Counted from the stretch's first letter, positions 44,548 through 56,987 are shown. The stretch is 64,000 nt of DNA from Coprinellus micaceus (GCA_951394405.1 OX596339.1:1488001-1552000); one strand, 5' to 3'. Made by a program: numbers and translations. Notes: generated from the letters alone by a model not told the origin.

Positions 44548-44901
44548 GCTGGAGGGGAGAGGGGTAAAGGAAGCCCGGGAGGAAAGAGGAAGGGCGCTAA
44601 GAGCATATGCAACGGACAGAATTAAGTGCCTGGCTTGCTTTTGAATGGTTTACGCTTACCATGATGGTGGGTCCAACGAGATCTGTTCTAGAAAACGCGC
44701 TGGATGGCCCTGCCGCCTGTTTGCCTTTAGGCGCTAACAATCTCGAAAGACAGAGATCCCATCACTGGATCCCCATCCGGTAACCAGGCGGACGGGCACG
44801 TGCCGGAGAACTTCCCACGATTCCGACAGCGCTGAGCGTGGTCTGCACCAGCTACCATACACGGATTGAATTTCAGAAAATCTCGTCGTCGTTGGCCCAC
44901 G
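44548..44901. other. divergent promoter region
   Basis: 354 bp lie between the methyltransferase (-) and NDUFB8 (+) starts. No separate gene and no clear TATA box. Confidence 0.5.
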
Positions 44902-45502
44902 ATGAGCTCCATGATTCGACAAGCATCGTCTCTGCGGGCAGCCGCTCGCCTCGCGTCTCTGCGCGCTGCTGCCAGACCCGCCGCGGCTAGGTCCTATGCC
45001 TCCCGAACCCAGGAAGAACCCGACCCCCAGCTGATGGGCTACCCCCAGCTCCCCAGCATCCCAAGAGGAACTTTGCCTGCGAGAGGATGGGACGACATGC
45101 TTGAGCGAAGGAACTTCAACGAACCCGTGAGTTTGGGCCATTTTGGTGTGTTTCAACCCTTAATTAGGGCTGACCTCTTTTGGTTTGCTTTTAGATCCAT
45201 GAGCAAGAGGAACTCCTCTCAATGTGGGGTCCTGACGTGCCGGTCGTCGATCCCCAGACCGCCATGAGGCACTTCGCCATTGCTGTCGCCGGCTTCGTCA
45301 GCTTTGGTTTCTTCGTCAAGTACGTCTTGACTCAGGACCCCCCTGCAGTCCGCAGGGAGTACCCATACAACGGGTTGATTAGGGAACTCGGAGGTCAGGA
45401 GGAGACTAAGGTCCGTGTTCCGCCTTTGGGTTTTGGGATTAGTGGTATGCTTACTCCCGGTTTTGCAATATTTAGGCGAGGCCCGAGAGTTTGGACGAGT
45501 GA
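44902..45502 (+). CDS. NDUFB8: mitochondrial complex I subunit NDUFB8 (ASHI)
   Basis: Three exons, 44902-45126, 45195-45410 and 45476-45502, giving 155 aa. The N-terminus is an Arg/Ala/Ser-rich mitochondrial presequence (MSSMIRQASSLRAAARLAS). The mature part carries the subunit's signature: DPQLMGYPQLPSIPRG, GWDDMLERRNFNEP, IHEQEELLSMWGPDVP. One membrane helix (FAIAVAGFVSFGFFVKYVL) and EYPYNGLIRELGGQEETK follow. The last 27-nt exon, ARPESLDE, is preferred because reading on past 45410 gives an unrelated tail. The protein is an accessory subunit of the membrane arm of NADH:ubiquinone oxidoreductase. Confidence 0.92.
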
Positions 45503-48472
45503 ACACTCGCTTCTATAGGCGGGTTAGACTGAGCCATGTGAACAATGGATATTCTTTGCACCTTTCACGAAACCGAAACCATGCTGAGTTCCGGCGTCAC
45601 AGCTCGGAAACGAATCGACACGAAGATATGATCCTGATTGTCAGTAGCCTGTCAATTGTCGACAAGCATTGCTCGGCATCCACACATGCTCGAGGGTTCA
45701 AAAGGGTGCCTACCCTTGTTCAAGTTGCTGCAGGGTCTTCTATATTGCAAACTTGCAAACCCTCCGTCGTTTCACCGCTTGATCCGCTTGAACTAGCGAA
45801 CAGGCCACCTTCCTGGTCGTACTCCCCGATCTCGATCCTGTCAGTTTCTGCCCCCTCTTCCCATCCAGGAAGGCAGCATTGCATACCGCTTTGGCAATTC
45901 GGTAAGGATCGTGGGGGCCTGTTCCTGTGGTGTACTTAGGCGCAACAGGCTCCCACTTTGACGTGGTTACGCTGGTGAAGCGCCGCCCCTTTCAATCCCA
46001 CACAAGCAAAAACGCCGACCCCCACCCCCAATCCATCGTTCAACAGCAATCCGTCAGACTCCTCACACCACCCTTTTTACGGATGTTATATGCTCATCTG
46101 GATGGCAGGGACCGTCCTCAAAGGTCTGGACACTCTACGGTTATCGCGCTATTGCAGGAAGAGATGAATGTTTCTGAGCATCATGGACTTTCCTTCTCAA
46201 CAATCTTTTTGATGACGACCTTTCGCAGCTCGAGTTGTGCTTTGGGTGGCCTTCCACACAAGCTAGGCACAGAGGCGAAAGGGAGCGGAACCCTCGGCAA
46301 CCAATGAAGGGCGACGAGGGTGACGATGGTGCAGGCCTTCGGGCCGCTCCAGTCGGGATGCAGACCCTGACAACACCCTCCCTGCGACCCCCTGGGTCAG
46401 CAAGTCCTTTCTGAGCAATGATCTCTACGCTTTGCCCCCGTCCCTTGGCCGTATCTGTCAAAATAGATTTTGGTTCCGTTATAGCCGAGCAGCTTGATTA
46501 TCCTGTTGATTGGTGGATATCGGTGGGTGCCGTGTTGTGGTTTGCTCCATTGCCCACCTGCGAAGCAAAAAATCTCAGAATCTCACAGAAGTTTACAGCA
46601 GATGTGAAGGGATTTTTGATTCGAGGGAAGAGGTAAGCCTCGAGGCAGCACCAGTCGGAACGGTGGTCCGATCTTGTGTGGGCGTAAAATTGAATTAAGG
46701 GACAATGAGCGGGAGTGGGTAGCGCCCAACGCGATTCCCGAAAGATCGAAAAGAAAGGCGGGAACGTGGGCTCTTATCGCAGAGAACATGTATCATTTCA
46801 AGGATCTTGACTTCGTGTAGTCTCAACGTTTCTACATACTCTACGTTTCCCTGTCACAATATCGTCGGTCACACCATCTCGCTTGTCTGTATCCCCGCTA
46901 CACCCTGCGTTTGCCTCATGGTGAAATTCGATCCTTGGAAGCTGGTCAGTAGGGAACCTTATCTTTTCGCTAGTCATCGGCCGAGCACTAGACAAATGTG
47001 CGTCAAGTTACCTGCCGTTGCGCCAGTACCCTGGGCCGCTTACCGCGAGGTGAACCCCCTCAATTGTTTCGTTACAACTTCTCTAGAAGTCCAGGCCTAC
47101 ACTGGATTGCCAAGGGCGTTGGAAATTCCCCATTTTTACCACCGACTCGGACCACCATTCTGTCAACATTCTGTGTTCACCTCCCAGCTTTGAAATGACC
47201 TCATCCTGCTTCCATTCGCCTCCACTCGCTTCTCAGTAATCAGCAACCGCGGAGTTCTCCTCTTCGCCTACCAGCATTTTTGATGACAGAATTTCATATT
47301 TGCACAATGAAACCAGATCGGCGCTAAATATATGTGATACTTGATCGTCAGCTCCTCTGGAGCGTCAACACTGCGAGAGTCCGGATGCCCCAAGGGTTTT
47401 TGGGTACAATTAGGCTGTATTGTTAGGTTAATTACTAGCCGTGAGTGCGACACGAAACCCCGGACCTCGTGAAATGAGTTTCATTTGAGACCATAGCCTG
47501 ACAGCGAAGGGTCAGACTCGCTGCCGGTGAATGGGGACACATTTAGGAGTGTATAGAAGTGGGATACGAGCAATAGACTTCACCTAGATTCCTGCCCATA
47601 TTCAAGTGGGGAAAAAAAAAAAGTCGCCCTTCCTGGGGAGACATAGGAGTCTGCCCAATCCTTCGGCGGCAGCCTCGTTCCCGATGGTAAAGCTGTGGAG
47701 GTACACATGGGTCGGCACGCGAGATCCAACGGTTCGCTCCTGGGTTGACAGGGAACTTGACGCTGACAGTGGCGATCTCGTCGACTTGAGAAGTTCCGAA
47801 GCTCGAAATTCGAATCGAGATGGGGCACGAGGGCATGATTTGCCATCAAGCACTAGAAGGAGAAGAACCAGGGGATCTAGGAAGACCAGGGAATGTTGGA
47901 GGCGGAAGTGCGATCAGGGTACGATTGTGCGTGCATCCTGGTTCTTCATGTAGGGGAGGCCCCAAGTATGTTTCGATCGATGTGCCCAACCTGGCAGGAT
48001 GCCTACCACTACAGCTTGGAAACACCGAGACAACGCCTAGCCGATAGTTTCGGGGGCATGGAAGGGACGGGGCAGGGGACAGGGAACCGGTCAATGATAT
48101 CCCGTTAATAAGCGCTCGACTAGAAGCAAAGGAAGGTGATAAGTCTGCCGGCCCCAGACATATGTAATTAATCTTAGGGCCAGAGCTAACCCCACGCAGC
48201 TGGACCTTACTTTATACGTCAGTTTCATTGTGGAGAACACGGTGCGCAGGCCTACATACCTCTCTTTGGTCCTAGGAGGTGATCAGGCTGCGGTCCACAC
48301 GCTGTAGGGTCGGGAAATGTGGGAGGGGGGGTCGTGTTCCTGGATAGCCTCCAAGATAAGGTTTGAAACGGGTGAAGGCGGAGTAAAGAGCCCAGCTGAG
48401 TTCCGTCTAGCTCGTTAGCTGCAGCAGAGCGCTCTTGAACCAAAGGGCACAACCTTCCGGCTGGGGCGAGGG
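45503..48472. other. gene-poor intergenic region
   Basis: About 3 kb with only short overlapping frames of chance-like composition. No tRNA, known domain or long repeat was found. The MITE listed next sits at its right side. Confidence 0.55.
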
Positions 48473-48480
48473 TTCGCAAC
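48473..48480. repeat. 8-bp target-site duplication, left copy (right copy 48804-48811)
   Basis: TTCGCAAC directly abuts both ends of the 323-bp inverted-repeat element. The two copies are identical, suggesting a fairly recent insertion. Confidence 0.8.
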
Positions 48481-48803
48481 AGGACCCCCGAATATACACT
48501 ATGGAGGCCGGGTCGCAAAATGTGGATTCCGGACACGGTTTGGGGGGTGGCGACCCAGAGGCCAGGTCAGGTTTCCGGACACCAGAAGGGGGGTCAAGGG
48601 CCAGCGCGGTAGTGCTGGCGCCAAAAATCGTGGAAAATAGGCGAAAATCGGCGAAAATTCGAATATTTTCAAGCGTGCACCCCCTCTTTCGGGGGTCTGG
48701 GACCCCTCATCCCGGGTCAGATTCCGGACACGAACGCCAGGAATTCCGGACATGGGATAGGCGATTTTTGACCCGGCCTCCCCAGTGTATATTCGGGGGT
48801 CCT
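48481..48803. mobile_element. MITE-like element, hAT type by its 8-bp target duplication
   Basis: A 323-bp non-coding element. Its 34-bp terminal inverted repeats are at 48481-48514 and 48770-48803; both begin AGGACCCCCGAATATACACT when read inward and differ at only two positions. An 8-bp direct repeat TTCGCAAC flanks it exactly (48473-48480 and 48804-48811), which is the target duplication length of hAT transposons. Inside are four direct copies of TTCCGGACA (two near each end), like sub-terminal transposase sites. Frames inside it are chance. It has no transposase and would need one elsewhere in the genome. Confidence 0.85.
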
Positions 48804-48811
48804 TTCGCAAC

Positions 48812-49229
48812 CCCCAGGCACTCGAGCAAGCCGGCGGAGCAACTACTCTGTGGCAGTCAATCTATGATGGGACAATAGTGTCACCTGGCCAGCAATACAG
48901 AGTCCTTTGTGAGATCCTTACCAGGCACATATTGGACCTGGATAGGGGGGCTGTATCGGTGCGGGTGCTCAAAGAGAGAACCTCGGCGTATCTAGCGCGA
49001 AGGGAATAGCCCATAGTCCACTGCAGATGCAAGCATGAAAACACTTCGAGGCGACGTTTCTACACACGGTAGCCTTGGAACCCAGTTTTAATGGCGCTAG
49101 ATAAGTCCTCGACGGGCACGTGGAGCCGGGGAAAGTTCGAGAGAGTAGGGGAAATTCAGGTTTGAATGGGAAGCAATCGTTGTTATTCCCAAGTTCGCGC
49201 GGCGTCCAATTCCAGATCCCCAGGGAGAC
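48812..49229. other. intergenic, CAF120 promoter side
   Basis: No gene is supported between the MITE target duplication and the CAF120 start codon. Confidence 0.5.
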
Positions 49230-52200
49230 ATGGCCGCACCTCGCGCCTTCTCTAATTCCACCAGGAGTCCACTGAGGGAGGAGGTCCAGTTCCCGACGTT
49301 GGAACCCCAGCGTCGGCCAGGCAAGCAGCAAAGCTCCCCAACGCGGGGCATGGCGAAGCACGGTCGATCGAACTCGTTTCTTCCCAGTTTCTTGACGCAC
49401 AGATCGCAGGGCAGCCGCGAGGAGAACAAGCGCCAGAGGACGACATCACTGGACGACAGCGCTGGAGGGAGAGGGCCAGTGCCGCCATCAGCGCCCGCGC
49501 GAGCCTCAGGGTCAATGGACAACGGCCAACAACAAATCCATCACCGTCCATATCCAGCTGTGCCTCATTCTCAACATCCTCCCGCCACCACTAGCACCAT
49601 GCCCCACCAGCAGCAGCCCAAACCTGCTGCTGCCTACCAGCAACCTCTACCGCCGACACCGCCGACACCTAATAGTCCCGGAGGGGCCGCCCCTAGCCAA
49701 GCTCCCGGAGCAGGACCACCACCACCCACTTCAGGAGCTCAAGGCCCACCTGCACCTCTTCACCCCGAAATCCGCTCCGTGGTTGGGTTGACGGTGGCCC
49801 ATGCACACAAGATCTACTTCTCTGGACCGTTAGTGAGGAGGATTGAACGGCAACCTGATGGTCAGCGCCCACACAAAGATGAGGGTTGGACGGAGGTTTG
49901 GGCGCAACTTGGGGGAACGACACTGAGCATTTGGGACATGAAGGAAGTCCAGGAAGCAAGTAGGCAGGGAACGGAGGTTCCTCCGATTTATGTCAATGTT
50001 ACAGATGCGGTATGTTGACTCTTTATCTTCAAACACGTTTTGGTCTTTCATACCACCCGCTTCGTTCCCCTTTGTTCACATTATCTGTGGCTAACTACTA
50101 TATCTAGTTCATCCAGGTGCTAGGTTCAGTCACCGTGCCTGCAACCGCCACATCGCCGCCCAAACGATATGTCAATGTCCTCACTCTCAACACCGCCGGT
50201 TCCAACTTGCTATTGTTCTCATGCCCGTCAACGGACGCGCTCATCTCATGGGCATCTGCTCTTCGCCTTTCTGCTTGGGAGAAGTCGCGTCTGGAGGAGA
50301 TTTATACCGCTCATCTCATCCGTGTCACTTTGAAGAGTAAGCGTTCTGTCCGGCTCCCCCTGTGCGTCTTCTAACAGGGAACTGTCAGACCGGGACTACC
50401 CATCACCTCTTACAAGGGGAAAGCTCGAAGGATGGGCCCAAATACGTATTGCAGGCCAGACTGACTGGAAGCGCGTTTGGCTTTCCATTAGTGAGGGGTC
50501 TGGGATTCAAGGTTCCGAGTCGCGAGATTCAGGATCCCCGGCTCCTCATCACCAGCACTCGGGCTCCGTCTCAGCAGGAGGGAAAAACCGGCTATCGAAG
50601 TTGTTCGGAAACAAGGAGCAGACTGTTGGACAGAACCACCTTCCACCCAAAGCGACCATCTTCATGTACGGTGGAATGAAGCCGAAAGAGAGGAAGAAGC
50701 CACTTCTGACACTCACCGACATGTCTCAAGCCTTTGCGGTTTATCCAGAACGCCCAGAGTTGATTCCACGCAGCACTTTGATCAAGGTTGAGGGTACTTT
50801 TGGAGACGAAGACCTGGCGCAGTCCATGAAGTCGAGGGAAGGTTGGATCCTTATTATGCCTTTGATGGAGCATCTGGGTCCAGCTGGTAACCAAAGCACG
50901 GAAATGCTGAAATGGGTGGTTGGTGAGTTCAGTTGATATACTCCGCGTTTTGCTGGTACAAGAACTCAACATCAACATCCTAGCCCTCCATGACGCCTTC
51001 AATCTATATGGTCGCCCGCAGGCTTGGACATGGGACCCCAGAGATCCGCAATCTCTTATGTTCGGGTACCCCGTTGGAATACAGAAAGAGGTAAATCCTT
51101 CCCTGGTCAATAAACACGCCAATGCAAACTTAACCTTACCTGTAATAGCTTCTCTTCCTCGACAGGGAATCTGCGGAGAAAATGGACCCAAGAATGGACC
51201 GGACAGCAGCTATCCGTTACCGACTTCGCGAGATGCTTATTGAGTTCATGAAGTCTCCGAATGCTCAGCAAGCCGCGGGTGATTCCATGGGAGGCGGTCC
51301 ACCATCCTTGCCACCGATTCCTGGTGTCGAGAGCAGTCCGCGTGCGCAGCAACCTGCTTCAAACGGTAGCCAACAATTCTCGCCTCAGCGTTTCCAGAAT
51401 GGTGGGCCTGGCGGACCGCAGCTGCCCCAGCTCCCGCCATTCAGCTTTGGCGGAGAATCTGAACATCCTCCAGACCTAAACAGGCCTTTGACGCCCATCA
51501 CTGAGGGTGGTAGTGTCATGACACACCCCATCGGCGCTTCTGGAGATAATCAGCAACAGAGTACAAACTCGACCAGCTTCTCGCCGCGTTCTCCCCAGCA
51601 ACCTCAAAGGCAGTTGTCCTCGGGACCTTCTCCAGACCAGCCAGCATCTTCTCAGCCCATGTACAGCCAGAACGATCAAAGCACAGTTCTTGGTCGCGAC
51701 CTCAACCAAAGCCCGATGGCCATGAGCCCAACCGCCTCGTATACCACTGCCAGCACTTCAATGTACGCTGCTTCTGGTATCCCGCCACCGCTCGAACCAT
51801 CTACCACCCAGACATCGTTCATTGGTGCCATCTCGCCAGGGGGCCGGTCATCTGTGGACAGTAACAGGACGAGTGGAAGCGGGGCTCGCGTCCCACTCGG
51901 CTCGCCAACGAAGATTCAAGGCCCCCCGCTGGCTCTTAGCCCCAACCGACGAGGGGATTCCGTCAACAACAACGCTCTTCCGTCACCGCCGCCTCCCGTT
52001 ATTGCAAAGGATAGTACGCCGGCAGAGTCGCAAGGCGGATTTGAGGAGGATGATATGTTCAATCAGCACAACACACTTCGTACTGAGTTGGAGCAACCCA
52101 GGCTGGCTGCTCCCTTAGCGACTCCTCCCCTGCAACCATCGTCTTCCACGGGCCATAGGAATGATGACCTAGTGAACGAGGCTGGCGCGATGTTCTTCAT

Positions 52201-54712
52201 GCAGGAGCAGAACGGGAGAGTTGTAACCCAACCTGCCCAGCAACCCGTTCAGTTTGACGATGAGGAGCGCGATGGATACGATTCTGGTTCTGATGTCGAA
52301 CTCTCCTCAAGAGCTGCGCAGAAACAGAAAGCGCCGCTCAGTTCGATCGCTTCAGACGCTACCTCGCTGGCTTCGTCGAATAGCCAACGTCAGCCAGTTC
52401 GTCAGAGCACACCCATGGCCTTCAGCGACGCCAGAGTCGGAGGTGATGGATCGAACCAAGGACCGTCACCAATTCCCTCCCCGACTTTCGCGGTGTCCAC
52501 CCCGGGTTACGCGACGGAGGCACCATCAAGGCCAGCGGTTGATCGGGGCTATGCCCCCGCCGGGCGTCCGGCGCTAGGCAGAAAACCGTCTGGGGCACGT
52601 GCGCCCCAGCCAATACCGAAAGGCATTAGCGGACAGGTGGCTGGCTATTCTTCTTCTTCACCACTACCCAGTCAGCTCGAGGCATTGGAAGACGAGGAAG
52701 GAGAGGGGGCTTTCAGTTCCAACCGCCAGCACACACCACTGCCAGCTCATCAAGACGGACAGGGGCGGAAGAGTCCAGCCATGGTTTCGACTTCGCCAGC
52801 AACGGCGCCAGTTATCCAGAAGCAAGGAATCGATGCTGCCTACGATGACGACAATGTTGAGGCCTTAGCCGCGCTGGCATACCTCGATGTCAGTGAGCCT
52901 CAACAGCCAGCTATCCCTGCCCCCGATTCGCTGTCGTCGGCCAACGGTGGACCGCCTATCGTAACGATCGAACCGCTTCAAGGCCCTTCCGCTAGCACCT
53001 CCAGCGACCTATCCTCTGGCTCCGGAATCAAGTCATCCTTCGCGCCCTCAAGACAAGCCGAGGAACGGAAGAAGAAGGCTCAAGCGCAACAGGCTGCACA
53101 GCACGCTGCCGTAACGAAGCCGGGACGCGCGAATGGAAGGAAGCGAACGGCTGCAGCTGCCGCAGGAACTTGGGGTGAGAGTTCGGACGAGGATGAAGAA
53201 GACGACGAGGACGACGAGGACGTGGATTCCGATGGCGAACCTTCTCAAGCACCACCGCCACCACGCATGCAGCAGCAACACCAGCAACAAGTAGCTGCCA
53301 TGCAACAGCCATTCCCCCAATCCAGCGTCTACCCATCTGTTGGTGGTATCCCATCCGCCGAAGCACCGTCACCGACATACTCCCATGTCCGACCCCCTCG
53401 TACGTTGCCTCAGCCTCCCACAGGTTCCCGTCCAGGTGCGTGTTATGCCCCTGTCTGGCACGCACTTTTGCTCATCATTACATTTCTACTTCTAGGTCCT
53501 GACGATTTCGCTGGCCCACAAATCCGCCGACAGGGTTCCGATCAGTACACCGAGAATGGACGCCGCACTTACTATGATGAAGGACCTCAACCCCAGCTTC
53601 GAACCAATCTACAGGCACCTGGTGCCGCAAGGCAGAATGTGTGGAGCCAAGTCCTCGATGCTGGCCGCCCAGGGGCCAACTTCGTATCCCCCAACGAACC
53701 CACCCAGAACTCGAAGGATACTTTCGTACAGTTGGAACCTTCCGAAACGATGACCAAGGCCTTCACACCCCAAGGTCTGCTCTCCGCCGGCATGCAGGAC
53801 AAGCAAGATCGTTCCGCCAAACGCCAGGAAGAACTCGCCCGCGAAACTGGTGCATCGCTTATCAATGTCCCTAACAAGCCTCCTCCTCCCCAGACTGGCC
53901 TGCTTGGCGCTGTCACTGCACATGAACGCGAACGAAAGCGCGAAGGAGGACTTGGAGCGGCCCTCACTGAACGCGAGCGGGAGAAGCGGGTTGCGGAAGA
54001 GAGGCAGCGTCGGTTCGACGAGCAGCAGCGACAGCAGATGGACCAGATGCAGCAGGGAGGATCGATGTATGGCGCTCCCTACGGCTTCAACCCGATGATG
54101 AACCCGATGATGATGGGCATGAACCCGATGATGGGTATGCCTCCCATGATGAGTGGAGGAGGTATGATGCCTGGGCAAGGGCCGATGCCCCCTATGATGA
54201 CTGGTGGAGGGATGAACCCGATGATGACTGGGGGAGGAATGAACCCTATGATGGGCTACGGGATGTTCAACCCTCAGCACATGTTCGCTGCACAGCAAGC
54301 TGCTCAGGCTTACCAGAATGCCATGATGGCCTTCTCTGTCGCCGGCTCGCAAGTTGGGGGTGACGGAGGTCAAGGGCAAAATCCGGGCATGATGGGAGGG
54401 AACATGGGTGGCTTTGACCCTCGTATGTCCATGAACCTTATGGGCATGGGAGGAGGCATGATGGGTGGAGTGCCTATGATGAATCCCGGTCCTCTGAACG
54501 CCCAGACCACTGGAATGTCCCAGTTCGACCCCCGTTTTGGCCCCACTGGCGCTAACGGCACTCCAGGTGGTGACCCCGGCAATCTCACCCCTCCCACCGC
54601 TCTCCAAAATCACAGCACTCCAGGTAGCCAACTCGGTTCTGGTCACAACTCCCCGATTACTCGTGGGTCCTCACCCCTCCGACAATCGTCTCGTCCGGCC
54701 AGCCCCAAATAA
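49230..54712 (+). CDS. CAF120: CCR4-NOT-associated PH-domain protein CAF120
   Basis: Six exons: 49230-50009, 50108-50336, 50389-50922, 50984-51090, 51149-53435 and 53496-54712, giving 1717 aa. A Pro/Gln-rich N-terminus leads to a split PH-type domain (KIYFSGPLVRRIERQPDGQR, GWTEVWAQLGGTTLSIWDM, RYVNVLTLNTAGSNLLLFSC). The conserved second block follows: SPLTRGKLEGWAQIRIAGQT, DWKRVWLSI, TIFMYGGMKPKERKKPLLTL. Then come AFAVYPERPELIPRSTLIKV, GWILIMPLMEHLGP and ALHDAFNLYGRPQAWTWD. This matches the Caf120/Skg3 family. A very long disordered region follows, with an acidic Asp/Glu run near 53190-53240 and a Met/Gly/Pro/Asn-rich repeat at 54064-54530. The second intron ends at 50388, because the nearer AG at 50376-50377 breaks the frame. 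The last intron is 60 nt and open in frame. Confidence 0.9.
54064..54530 (+). repeat. Met/Gly/Pro/Asn low-complexity repeat in CAF120
   Basis: An in-frame imperfect tandem repeat encodes units such as NPMMGM and GGGMNPMMTGGGMNPMM. It lies within the last exon. Such repeats vary in length between strains. Confidence 0.7.
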
Positions 54713-55729
54713 ATGTAATGGCCTGGGCCACGTATATCCCCGGACTCCTTCACACTCTTGCCCCCGCCTCCCCAAAAGGGAGTCATACCCTCTGATATCT
54801 TCCAGAAGGCTTGTTTCCCTTCCTCATTGAATCACGCTCGTTGGATCTCCCTCTATCTTTTTGCTTGTTTGGACTATAGGTATTGGCTCCCGTATCGTAC
54901 ATTTTGATTCCCCTTTATGCCTGCATCACTAGTGCTAGATCTCGCCGTGGACTCGTCTCTCCTTACATATCGCTTTGCTTCATTCTGTTTCTAATGACAT
55001 ATTGTTGACGGAGGCCCATGGCGTGCCGTTGAATACAACCATGAAGGATGGTAGATGATTTTCAGCTGGAGGTATGTCCTCCTGTTATCGTGAAGGCATG
55101 GCTCTGATGGCGACTTGGGGTAAAGATAATTCGCAATCTTGCCCATGAACTCCCGCTTTGACACCCCACCGCGACATGCCGTATTGCACCTGACACCGGA
55201 ACCGAGCAACGCAAGCGGAGGTCCCCTAGCCTTCCCCCCAAAGCGCTTCTTCGAAGTTGCTCGAGACTCATCATTCTGGATGGTCTCGCCTACTCGATTA
55301 ATCCATGGGAGAGATGCCTGGAAGAACAGCTCAGCCCGCGAGTAGGCATGGCACGAGCCGCTAACTGACAGACTTCTCCCGCCCGTCTCCACCAGCTCAT
55401 AGACAAGACATAGATTGGCTTGGGATGGCATCAGCGGCTCCAGAGTGACTTCTCTGTTTCATTTCCCAGATACACATTCCCCGACCACCAGAAGGCCCGG
55501 GCCCTGAAGGGTGTTTCCAATTTTGTCGTAATAGTTTCTATTCTCGGCAGCGCTGCTCAGTTTCTTACGACAAGGGAAACATCATGGTGGAGGTTAAGCA
55601 TTCGTGCGTTGGAGCGTCAATCCTCTTGCGCCTTCTGGTGGCAGGAAGGCGCGAAAGCCGATGCGGTCCAGGTGCGCCATATCAATATCCCCTTCACTTT
55701 GCCCTTTTAGACCCGGATTTCTTACAAGT
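54713..55729. other. intergenic
   Basis: 3' flank of CAF120 and upstream region of the first secreted-protein paralogue. It contains the element AAGGCGCGAAAGCCGA (55646-55661), which recurs upstream of the second paralogue. Confidence 0.55.
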
Positions 55730-55737
55730 TATAAAAG
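55730..55737 (+). promoter_or_regulatory. TATA box of first paralogue
   Basis: TATAAAAG lies 98 bp before the ATG at 55835, a spacing typical of strongly transcribed fungal genes. Confidence 0.65.
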
Positions 55738-55834
55738 AGAGGGCCTTCCAAAGGAGACCCTCAGGCCTCACCAGCACCAGCACCAGCACCCAGTTATCCC
55801 CAGCTCATCCACACTCTCCTTAATTAGCTTCGAG

Positions 55835-56505
55835 ATGCTATTCCTCCCTGTCATTACCTCCTTCCTTGCGTTCGGCGCGTTCACCGCAGTCGCGTCTCCT
55901 ACTCCCTCAGTCGAGAGGCGTCAGGACGTTTCTGATGTGTTGGCTATTGTCAATACTTTGCAGTCCCAGACCGGCAGCATCCTGCCTCAGATTGACAGCC
56001 TCGTCAACACCGACAGGGCCACCGCTGCCAACATCGAGCCCCTCGCCATCCAGCTCGTTGGTGCCCTGATCTCAGGGGGTTCCTCCCTCGAGGCCCTCCA
56101 GGGTCAAGTTGACTCGAACTCTGGAGGTGCGCAGGACGAGGTTGCCCAAAAGACCGCGGCCATCTATAATGTGAGCTGCACCTCCGAGTGTGAAGTAGGC
56201 TGGCTTACATGGGACCTATTCTACAGGATGTGACTAAGACTCTCGACAATGTCAAGACGAAGAAGCCCCATCTCTACCCCCTCTTCCCCAAGCACGGCAT
56301 CGAGGCTGCCCTTCTCAAGGTTCTCATCGGGCTCGAACTCATCCTCGTCGGTGTTCTCAAGCTGGTCGCTGTCCTGTGAGATTACTCGCACTCCTTGTAT
56401 TGGGATGAAGCTCTAACTGGCTCGGCGATTAGGTTAAAGCTGGTTGGAGGATTGCTCGGCGGCCTGGGCTTCCTCCTTGTCAAATCGTTGCTCGGATTCC
56501 ATTAA
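55835..56505 (+). CDS. small secreted protein with hydrophobic tail (paralogue 1)
   Basis: Three exons, 55835-56170, 56227-56375 and 56433-56505, giving 185 aa. A signal peptide (MLFLPVITSFLAFGAFTAVA) is followed by a dibasic ERRQD processing site. A hydrophilic helical half follows (VSDVLAIVNTLQSQTGSILP), then the motif DNVKTKKPHLYPLFPKHGIE and a strongly hydrophobic half (AALLKVLIGLELILVGVLKL, LVGGLLGGLGFLLVKSLLGF). There are no cysteines, so it is not a hydrophobin. The plan of a hydrophilic N-half and hydrophobic C-half at about 190 aa matches the description of Schizophyllum SC15, a secreted structural protein of aerial hyphae. This is inference from architecture only. The closest relative in the window is at 62409-63095, with the same intron positions. 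Confidence 0.85.
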
Positions 56506-56987
56506 CAGACCCACATAAGCAACCAATCTGCTTGCTTGGGTGGTCTACATACCCTCTTTCCTTGACCCCGTATACCTAATTACTCCTTTGTCCTGTTGAG
56601 GCTTCATTTCTGAGTTAATCGATTTGCACGGAGTCACTTTGAGCGGTTGGCTGTAATTTAGCAGGAGTGAGGCCATAGATGGAGATAATTGGCCAAACAG
56701 GACATTCGAAACCCCATCCTGGCGTTTATACGGGTTTCTCGGTTCTCGACGGGGATCAGACCATCTCTGCTCACCGGTTTCATTAGACGCCCAAGGCGCC
56801 TTATCGTGACGTCGCAACCTGATGGTCGCACGCAGATCGACGCATGACGTGTTTGGCCTGCGGGCGGATTCTGCCTGTCACAGCGTAGCGTCAATGACGC
56901 TACCACCTAAACTGGGTCTCGCGAGGGGGAAGGGGACTAACTGAACCCCAAAAGCACATCAGAAGCCAAGGGCGAAAGGGTTCCATA
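56506..56987. other. intergenic with TGACG motif cluster
   Basis: No gene is supported. It carries several bZIP-like TGACG/CGTCA motifs at 56805-56903, including a perfect 19-nt palindrome at 56885-56903 (GTAGCGTCA-A-TG ACGCTAC arms). Confidence 0.5.
56885..56903. repeat. perfect 19-nt palindrome centred on TCAATGA
   Basis: The arms GTAGCGTCA (56885-56893) and TGACGCTAC (56895-56903) flank a single A. Two more TGACG-containing motifs lie within 85 bp upstream (near 56806 and 56847). It sits 85 bp upstream of the tRNA gene and 380 bp downstream of paralogue 1. Confidence 0.5.

Noticed and set aside
48435..48878. Open frames on both strands across the MITE
   Set aside because: They run through the terminal repeats of a non-coding element; no transposase motif.
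50337..50377. Shorter CAF120 intron ending at the AG at 50376-50377
   Set aside because: It shifts the frame; the AG at 50387-50388 keeps the conserved SPLTRGKLEGW segment.
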